In this document: positions 1 to 64,000 of the stretch, in pieces
How the letters are laid out: each line of letters begins with the position of its first letter
Numbering within the stretch: the first letter of the stretch is position 1
Source of the DNA: Sipunculus nudus
Lineage: Eukaryota > Annelida > Sipuncula > Golfingiida > Sipunculidae
Length of the DNA stretch: 64,000 nucleotides
Assembly (NCBI GenBank): GCA_026874595.1
Contig: CM049311.1
Coordinates: 9,833,676 to 9,897,675, forward strand
Direction of reading: 5' to 3'
Program-made: the position numbers and the translations under genes
The notes under the pieces: generated by a model
Seen by the model: only the letters and a program-made list of their open reading frames with translations
The model's database searches: none
What the model was told of the DNA's origin: nothing

Positions 1-170
1 CCGGGGCGGTCAAACATACATCAGGCATTTATGAAAATGTAGGTACTGAAGGTCCAGCTCGACGTCGAGAGATCAGGAATCCTGAGCAGAGGCAAGGACA
101 TGCCCACAGAACTGTTATAAACCAGAGAGGTGCTGACTCGATGTATGAACATATAAACCACCCGAACTGA
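1..170 (+). CDS. 3' terminal coding exon of an upstream plus-strand gene (cytoplasmic tail with YxN motifs)
   Basis: An open frame enters from the left edge (codons start at position 3) and stops at TGA 168-170. The roughly 55 residues are hydrophilic and Arg/Asn/Gln-rich and carry two tyrosine motifs, GIYENVGTE near the start and SMYEHINHPN at the extreme C-terminus. Y-x-N fits SH2 (Grb2-type) docking sites, so this is probably the cytoplasmic tail of a signalling receptor. MEGF10-like and other scavenger receptors of molluscs have tails of this style, but nothing here proves the family. A doubled AATAAA lies at 1059-1068. The gene converges on the minus-strand phosphatase. Only the last exon is in the window. 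Confidence 0.6.
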   Translation, partial: GAVKHTSGIYENVGTEGPARRREIRNPEQRQGHAHRTVINQRGADSMYEHINHPN

Positions 171-2720
171 TAAAATGGCTCGACCACTGCTGAAGTACAA
201 TGTGTATAATTATATGTTATAATGTAGCTTCCTACCAGTAATGAATAATTTACAAAAAGTAAATGCCAGAAAAAGCAAGATAGACAGGGTTCAAAATCAA
301 ATACTAAAATTCTGTATAAAGCAAAGGATCAAGTTGCTTCGCAATATTTTGATATACACACAAAGACTGTGTCATCATGTTTCATTGCAGAGCAAAAATG
401 ATCTGTTAACACTCCGTATATTAAATGTGCTCTCGTGGTACCAGTTACATATAAATGGCATCAACAAGATTATGTGTACATATACCATCTATTCGAAAGC
501 GTTTTTTGTGATATAAGTGGAATGTGTTGATATTTCTAAGTTTATTATATATTATTATAATTATACTTCCTGCTTTTTTTATTTTTTCTATAAGATTTTG
601 CTTTTAAAAGAAAGATTGACTCCTGTAATCTAAGCGTCTATTTTGGGAGTAAATCATACATATTCGACGAATGTTTGAATGTATAGATTTGAATTTTTGC
701 ACGTCTAGATCTTGCACAGTTTCATCTGTTACACAGGACTGGTGTATCATCTACGACCATTTCCGTGCGTCTGTCTGGGGAGAACAGTTAGCATATCCCG
801 GGAATAGCTTTATGTATTGTCTTGGAGTTTTGCATGCTCACATGTTTTGAATAACTCAAACTCGCTAATAAGCAAGAGACTTTAACCAATGTATGTAAAT
901 GTTCGTGCGTTATTTATGTTTGTTGATGCTACAATGTTTGTCAGTATATAAGCCATGCCGTCATTTAAACTAGCTGATATCATTGCAGAATCTACATATT
1001 CTCTCAAGCCACGTGCGATATAGATGGTTAGGTCATGTAGACAAGGGGAACTAGAAGGAATAAATAAATATTTAAAACAAGCTATGTATTATAACGGCCG
1101 GTTGGTTTAACAATCTGAACATAATTTCAGCCGGTACACACATAAAGAGCAGTACACTCAGCAACTGAATAATAGAGTCTATGCATATAAACAAATACGT
1201 GCAGACCCATGCATGTGTAACTAAACAAACGACCATGTTAAATGTCATGTATTACGAATAGAAATGTTCCTGCTTAAAGATGAAATAAAGTATAAATGTG
1301 AAACGATAAGAAGAAATATTTATGTCGCAAAGAATGATTGTCTTGTATAAACGTCATTCAGACAAATTTATACACCGCGATGCCCGTATCATGAATTGGC
1401 TCCTCGATTAATATTGGCCTACAGTTTAGAACAGCCATATAATATATCTAACGGATAACACTGAACAGCGTTGGGGGGTCGTTCTTGATGTACGCGGACG
1501 GACCTTATGTATTCCCATTCAACTTTATTTCTCTATTCCATCTGTATATTAATGTGGTCTGGCCCAATCTCTCGCTTGTTTAGTTTATTTATAGCTTATT
1601 TTTATCATACGGTATATCCCTGAATATATATTATTTTGGCATCTCTATAAAACTAGACCCCAAGCTGTAAAACAAAGGGGCTCACACATAAACTAGTCAG
1701 CATTACCTCCGTCAGAAAAAAATAAAAACATTTATTCTTATTTCTGTGAAAGTGGAAACGCATGTCTTCTTAGCATTACTGGCGTTTTCAATGAATTTCC
1801 AACGACGGTTGAGCCTTGAGGCAAGGCACATTTGTTCAGACAGTTTGTGGTCGTCTAGTCATGAACTGATTATAATAAATGGACAATATATTTCTACATA
1901 TTTTTGTTGTGGAGCCGGGTTGCCCCTTACCGGTAAACTGGGAAAAAAGGTGCCCTTACGGGTTGCCTTTGGTAAGTAGAGATGGTGTAGTATGTGATGG
2001 CGCAGGCATCGTATTGACACTCGGGTACACAACAAAATACAAGGCAGTGTTTAAGCAACAAAGAGTATATTAACAGAAAATTACAGAGTTTAATACTACC
2101 TTTCACATAGGGTTCTCATTTTGATAGGCCTTACAGGAACAGGAATATAGTCCACATTCATTACACTGGCTTCACACAATAACAACCCAAGTTATATACA
2201 GAGTCCGGTTAAAAAGTCTCTGGATGTCCTAAACTGACAATGATGTCCCTAACTGGCGGCACTTGACATCGACTTGCGACATTACAAGCCAATCAATGTT
2301 GAAAGGTCTTGCCGGCGATAATAATTTAACCAGTTTTGAGCCGTCTAAAAAACCCGATTCCCTTGCACAATGAACGGGACGACAGTCCTTGGGTTTAAGA
2401 GAACACGACCCTAAAATGACGCAAAAGTAAGCAAAGCACTTTCGTTACATACATATTTCATTGTAGAAGGGAAATATTTTCTAATAGTCTATATCCTGTT
2501 TTTGGTATAATTTATATTTGATAGCCTTCATGCATTTGTGCATGTTATGTATGTCTTGTCACTCCTTTATTCAAAATACTGCAGCGATTGCCCCAAGCGG
2601 CTAAGTTCACTCTTCGTCCTCAAGAGGTTAAACTTTCCACAATTAGTAGCATTTTGTTATATGTATAAAATTAAGATAATATTCCCATTTGCGTGTTTAA
2701 TATGCACACGTTTTAAGTGA
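171..2720. other. 3'UTR of the plus-strand gene and intergenic DNA
   Basis: This stretch has no credible coding frame. The first ~900 bases are probably the 3'UTR of the gene ending at 170, closed by overlapping AATAAA hexamers at 1059-1068. The rest is AT-rich DNA between two convergent transcription units. Open frames at 1746-2073 and 2538-2720 are short and have no recognisable domain. Confidence 0.5.
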
Positions 2721-2742
2721 AGAGTCTCTGCATATTAAATCA

Positions 2743-2752
2743 TTTATTTATT
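2743..2752 (-). terminator. Overlapping polyadenylation signals for the phosphatase gene
   Basis: Read on the minus strand this is AATAAATAAA, two overlapping canonical poly(A) hexamers. It lies about 90 bases beyond the proposed stop codon at 2839-2841. Its position supports the terminal exon placed at 2839-2897 but does not prove it. Confidence 0.45.
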
Positions 2753-2838
2753 AAAATATAACAACATTTTTACATAAAAATATCAACAAAGCCTATTATG
2801 TCAGGTTAAAGTTGTTTGTTTTTTACGCAGGCTGTTAT

Positions 2839-59065
<56,227 letters not shown>

Positions 59066-60827
59066 AGTTTCTTCGGCAAACTTGAATATCTCCTCAAATT
59101 ATATCACTATATAAAAAGAACCTGATCATACATGATCCTGCGTTATGATAAAAGGAATGAGTGGCCACAACATAAAGTGTAATCCAACTGTAGGCACAAA
59201 GATCATCAAATTCAAAACCTTTTGACACAGTGATCTGATGAATGATTCGGTTAATAAGTAATGTCAAAACATTGTACACCAAACACTAAGAGCATGAACC
59301 CTATAATTAATTAAAATTATAGGCCATAAGGTTATTACAAAGTAGTACACATCTGTTATTCATGAAAGGATGTTTATCATTTGATTTGAGGCCTGCGTTT
59401 TATAGGCTGAGGGAAATCCAAAATCTATTACTAAGATATAATTGAACATATATATTGTAGTCTATTATTTAATATCCGTGGAGATATACATTAACCCTAT
59501 TTTGTCATGACATATTGACCGGTATGAAAAACACTGACCATGATGACAGACAGAATCAAGCCACTAGCCACTATTTACTTTATGTATCCAAATATTAGAA
59601 GAAATTTAACGATATAAGATATATACATGTGCACGATAACCCGTCAGCAGACTTCAAACTGTTAAGAAACTATAAAATACCTTTTAGAACTTTTCCCATG
59701 ATAAGCAGATACAAAAATGGAAGGAAATGTATAGATCATTTCTCAACCGAGTCACCTGAACTTCGATGTTTGTTTCAAACAAAGGTACAGGGCACGGTAA
59801 ATTTATATGGCATGCCCTGAAGTATCTTACTTTTATTCAAAATTAATCATGATTACGATTGTGTAGGGGAGAGAGAAAAAATAACTACCAACCACTTATC
59901 AGATAAAATATTTGTCATTCAGTCAGATCTTATCAAATTCTCCACGATCTTTGAAATTTGACCCTTCGTTCGGTCGACTATTTTATTATTTTAAACACAC
60001 GATCTCCCCACCGTATGGTTACGGTCTTTTTATATTACGCTTTATGGATTTAACAGGAGATTCTAAGGCTCGCCAAAGAAACTATGACTTGTTACACTCC
60101 CATCATCACTATGTCGGTGAGTGATTTAGACAAATATTACGAAAAAAACACTTTTATCTATTTTCTATATTTATAAATCCACATTAATTGTTTAATTGCC
60201 TTCTGGGCATTACATAGAATCATTATATTCTATTTTTGATACTGGTTTAGTTAATTGTAATACATTCTTTTGGGTACTTAAGAAATATCTAAACTATCAG
60301 ATGTTGTCCAGTTTTTGCTTCATTATTTAATTATTCAGTGTTTGTACATCCTGGTGGGGGGGGGGGGGGAGGGACGATTTATATGTAGCAACAGTTACAC
60401 TAAAACCTATAAACCACATGGGTTCATGTCCTAATTATGAAGTAAAGTTTAAACAAACTTTTTAAAGTTTAAACACTAGGTGGATCTAGCAAGCTAACTT
60501 TTTTATCTGAGAGTGCAAGAAAGATGGTTAATTTTTTTTTTTTGATAACTCGAAGTAACATTGTTCTGCGAAAGTGTATTGTATATTTTGACGTATTCCT
60601 TTTGAATATCCTTATGGTTATTATTAATGTGACTATACTATGCCAGGTACAAACTTATCGGATATACATGTATATTAATAAAACGAATGTACACGTAAAC
60701 AAGCAAAGGTTGGTTATCAATCATAAGTACTCCACGAATTTGCTCATACCCAACTTCACCGATATGTTCATGGAAAAGGTATTGTAAGGCTTAAAGTCGT
60801 TTATGAAAGACTTCGAGCATATAGTTC
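59066..60827. other. Region upstream of the phosphatase, no gene established
   Basis: Presumed 5'UTR and promoter of the phosphatase next to 59065. Contains one weak plus-strand exon candidate (60057-60116) and a poly-G run at about 60356-60369. Confidence 0.35.
60057..60116 (+). other. Candidate short exon, plus strand
   Basis: ggatttaacag acceptor, a 60-nt phase 1-1 frame (DSKARQRNYDLLHSHHHYV) and a strong G|GTGAGT donor. It joins in phase to 62755-62828. No domain is recognised and the evidence is splice-site quality only. Confidence 0.22.
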
Positions 60828-60984
60828 AGAGGCGGACCCAGAGGGTTACTTAGGTATCCCCCCACCCCCCAAAAAAACCTCGTCCCTTATATGAAATTTT
60901 TTTTGGTGTTTTGGAGCATTCAGGGTATTAGTCCCGTGTAATGTAAACCTCTTCCCTCCAAAAATAGTGGATTCGCCCTTGCAA
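60828..60984. mobile_element. Small MITE candidate (hAT-like ends)
   Basis: Left end CAGAGGCGGACCCA. Right end reverse-complemented CAAGGGCGAATCCA; 10 of 14 match and all differences are transitions. Ends of the CAGAGGCGGATCCA type are common in hAT-derived MITEs. No clean target duplication was found. Confidence 0.35.
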
Positions 60985-61192
60985 TTTTAACAAATCAGTA
61001 CTAGTATAAAGGAAATTTTACAATAATGATTTAACTGGAGACTACTCCCAATATGACAATATGTTTGAGACGTTATTCTGTGACAGGGAGTTAAATTGTG
61101 TTGGCGGTGGGATGTACTTTACATAACTCTAGTCAGCGTCATATAAGTGAGTGATATAACTTTATTGCTCAATAATCTTTGAAAGAAATGAC

Positions 61193-61239
<47 letters not shown>
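61193..61239. repeat. (TA)n microsatellite
   Basis: About 23 TA units. Confidence 0.95.
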
Positions 61240-61244
<5 letters not shown>

Positions 61245-61641
61245 CTTGATGTAGGTCAGTTTACCTATCGTTTCAATGTTAACATACTATATCGGTGCAG
61301 CTTTTGTTTCTATAGATATGTGACGTCAAGGTTCTAGGTCTATTTAATTGTATCATCATCTTTTTTATATATGATAATGTAATGACTGTATAAAGAGGGT
61401 AAATTCTTGAAAGAACAGCACAGGTCTTTTTCAATATGCGTGTAATAAAATATGATTAGGGTTAGTTTTCAAAGGTTTTAACCAGAAACTTCTTCAACCT
61501 CAGATGAATTAGCACTAATTAATGTACTTTTACACCATTGGTTCCATCAAAAGTGGGAATATGAAGCGAGCCTTTGTGTCAACAGCAATCACGATTGTGC
61601 AGATTGTCACACCAGATGGCGTCACTTATTCAGTAATCCAA

Positions 61642-62100
61642 TTAAAGGTGCTCAGTCACCTACCTTTTGAAAAAGAATTTTATGTGATTTCTGGCTTAGT
61701 TTGTGTATATAGTAATTTATATGTGTAATTTTGGTTGTGAAAAGTTCTAATAAGGCCTTAGTGAAGGATGTGTAAATTTGTTGATAAACAACATGTTGTA
61801 AACACAGCAATGTTGACAAATGGTAAACATTTAACCTTGAGGGTTGGTTACTTATATGCAGGTGTAGAAGGGCCATTTGTTGCAAAATGCATTTAGCAAA
61901 GCTCTGGCTTATTTGACTTTCTACTAGATGCCATTTTTTAATTTGTTTTGATAATATTTGTGTTTTAATAATTTATATATTATTAACAATTCAAGCAGTC
62001 TGTTAGCAGTGATATCCATATTTTCTGGCCTATTTTGATGAAAGCTCCAAGGGATTACCTTTAATTTAAAACGGTCAGATAGGTGACTGGGTCTCTTTAA
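61642..62100. mobile_element. TTAA-flanked MITE candidate
   Basis: Left: TTAA then AGGTGCTCAGTCACCTACC. Right, reverse-complemented: TTAA then AGAGACCCAGTCACCTATC. The inverted repeat shares CAGTCACCTA and is bounded by TTAA on both sides, the target of piggyBac- and Kolobok-type elements. About 450 bp with no coding frame, hence non-autonomous. Confidence 0.55.
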
Positions 62101-62754
62101 TTAAACCAGCCTGGTGTTGTGTTATGAAATTCTTGGTTTGAATGAACAGACTTAACAAATTATTAGATTTATATTATTTGGTTACAGGAAAGAAGCAAAA
62201 ACCAACCAAGTAACATCTCTTGGTTGAATAGATTTATTACCATTTTATACTGTTACAATAAACCTCTACATAATTTTTTCCACATGTTGTTACACGGAAT
62301 TAAACATGAAAATATTCAGTTTATTATAAAATTTGAAAATACTAAAGAGCTCGATCTGTAACAGTGCCCCAAATCCTAAATTAAAAACAAAATTTCAAAA
62401 ATAGCCGCTATAAACTACAAAGCTGCTTTCTTCCTGACGTTTTGAGTTCCTTTTGTTTACATTGAAAACTTTGCCATTTGCATAATTTCCATTTGCTGAT
62501 GTATTGTCTTATCAGCTTATGCAGTATACGCCCTACGACAGACAGAAACGATATCACCCACAGCCTGTTGGATAGTATTTTGGTTAAATAAATATATTTT
62601 GCCACGAAATATTTAAATGAATTTATATTAATCAATTTAATTTCGGTTAATGACATATAAACACTGCATTTACACGTGGTGAACTGTGTTAACTTTGTCA
62701 TTTATGATGGAGAAACATTTTTCAACTCATGGTATTCTCTTACTTTATTTCTAG

Positions 62755-62828
62755 ATCCTGCCGCCAGGGGTCATTGGTGGTTCTCATCTCAGACAGTAAA
62801 CGTGCAGTTACCGAGATTCTTTTTCTGG
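62755..62828 (+). other. Candidate exon or conserved repeat segment
   Basis: Strong acceptor (ctttatttctag) and a 74-nt frame (PAARGHWWFSSQTVNVQLPR, FFFW) to TGG|GTACGG. Another plus frame (CRQGSLVVLISDSKRAVTEI) and a minus frame are also open. Such multi-frame openness hints at a conserved repeat instead of an exon. Confidence 0.22.
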
Positions 62829-63224
62829 GTACGGTATTACTAATATTAATATTTATTACATATTTCACTTGGTCAAACGAATTACAATAAAATATAACCC
62901 TACATAATTTTTACAAAGATAAAAACATTTCTGAGACAATGCTTATTTGTTTCAACTTATTACAGTAAACGTATTACACAAACTTGTTAGGCCTACGTAT
63001 CTAAAATTGAACTATGATATCGTTAATATTGAGTGTTAAAAAGCTAAGGTATTGAAACTGCATTACTGTCGTCAAACATGAAAAGGATAACATGAAACTC
63101 TGAAAATCATTCCCCATAGGTGACCATTGTCAAACAGTAAAACAGCTCGGTTTGATTCAGATGTCTTAGCGTAAAGTACACAGAATATATATTTAATTCG
63201 AGGGATAGATACTGCATTTAGTAT

Positions 63225-63985
63225 TCATAAACTAAAGTTAATAACACAAGTATATGTTCCTGGTCCAGCATTACTGTGCAGCTTTATCTGTGGTTAGGAG
63301 AATGGTTTTGTCCTCTTGGGTGGATGTATGGCCGTACGTATCTGCTGTATGTTATTTATAATTAGCCTAAAAAAAGGGGGGGGGGGAATAAGGTGTAGGG
63401 ACATGGGGGAAAACATTGCCTCAAACGGTGTTGTTAAAGCCGTTAATTATACCACCGCCACATGTTGAATAAAAATATGCTTGGTAAATCATTGTAGTGC
63501 AGAAGATTGTAGTCATATATGTGTGTGTGTGTGTGTGTGTTTATTTTTCCTCCTAGTTTCTTCGTTTTATACCTGTTGCATGTGTGTATAGTACATCATA
63601 CAGACACTTTTCTAAAAAAAAAAACATATATTATCCCCGAAGGTGAACCACCTTGAAGATATTCGTCTTCAGTTTACCAACAAAAAAAATCAAACTCAAA
63701 GGTACTCAAACAGAATAGAAGAATGTCCTGTACAATGATATATAGAATTTGTTTTGGATCAGGTCTCCAAGGCACAGTGGATACACTGTCAAAATGTTTA
63801 CTTCGGTGGAGTCTATACAACATTATTATTCCTAAACTGAGCTCAGGATAGTATTTATACATAGTGTATCTTCCGGGTTCAGCCTGCCTAGGTGGTTTTA
63901 TCTGTGGTTAGAAGAGTGGATTTGTCTCGCCGGGTAGATCTTAGGGCGTTCTTATCTTCTATAGGCCTATCATACAAAATGTCAC
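63225..63985. repeat. Two diverged copies of a tRNA/SINE-like repeat, with a (TG)n tract
   Basis: 'tttatctgtggttag(g/a)ag(a/a)(a/g)tgg(t/a)tttgtc' occurs at about 63280-63312 and again at about 63896-63930, each preceded by a ggt(t)c(a/c)agc stretch. The phrase resembles a tRNA box A (TGGTTAGAAGAGTGG). (TG)n lies at 63520-63541. No complete tRNA fold was seen. Confidence 0.4.
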
Positions 63986-64000
63986 TCCCGGCTATAAGTG

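Overview
This is a eukaryotic window: AT-rich, intron-rich and full of decayed transposons and microsatellites. Nearly all of it is one minus-strand gene. I infer a lophotrochozoan invertebrate, most likely a bivalve mollusc, from the receptor phosphatase type, the Tx1/L1-like LINE and the short 'gaccttgaaggtgaaggtcaaggtca' monomer repeats. The species is not fixed by anything I can see.

The main gene encodes a receptor-type protein tyrosine phosphatase of the R3 kind (PTPRB/PTPRJ/PTPRH/Ptp10D-like: many fibronectin type III domains, one transmembrane segment, one catalytic domain). I reconstruct 39 coding exons running from an ATG at 59065 down to a tentative stop at 2839. All exon phases join, giving 6,357 nt including the stop (about 2,118 residues). 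From the N-terminus the protein has a signal peptide split over two exons (59033-59065 and 57068-57113), a short Ser/Thr-rich stalk from two duplicated 42-nt mini-exons (52546-52587 and 51757-51798), and six nearly identical FN3 domains (51226 down to 40359). Ten older and more divergent FN3 domains follow (31768 down to 17451), then a membrane-proximal region (16995-15011), the transmembrane segment (13666-13558), a juxtamembrane region with an IYDNV motif (12991-12875), and a PTP domain (11394-4465) with intact WPD loop and [10 protein letters not shown] signature. Only the last coding exon (2897-2839) is doubtful.

The left edge (1-170, plus strand) is the 3' end of a different gene, which ends tail-to-tail with the phosphatase. 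Right of the phosphatase start (59066-64000) I see small transposon-like repeats and two weak plus-strand exon candidates, but no convincing gene.

The young FN3 array and stalk (40-54 kb) record repeated segmental duplication. Each module carries an FN3 exon plus its flanking intron. Two large modules also share a roughly 2.3-3.2 kb inverted-repeat element and the same truncated FN3 relic, so the insertion and the deletion came before the duplication. A nearly full-length Tx1/L1-like LINE (34424-40031, plus strand, 15-bp target duplication) sits exactly between the old and young FN3 arrays. Its ORF2 has one frameshift and two in-frame stops. Other mobile DNA includes three decayed LINE reverse transcriptase fragments (30.0-31.1, 33.1-33.6 and 52.6-53.1 kb), a TA-flanked inverted-repeat transposon nested in a monomer array (54.2-57.0 kb), and two MITE candidates (60.8 and 61.6-62.1 kb).
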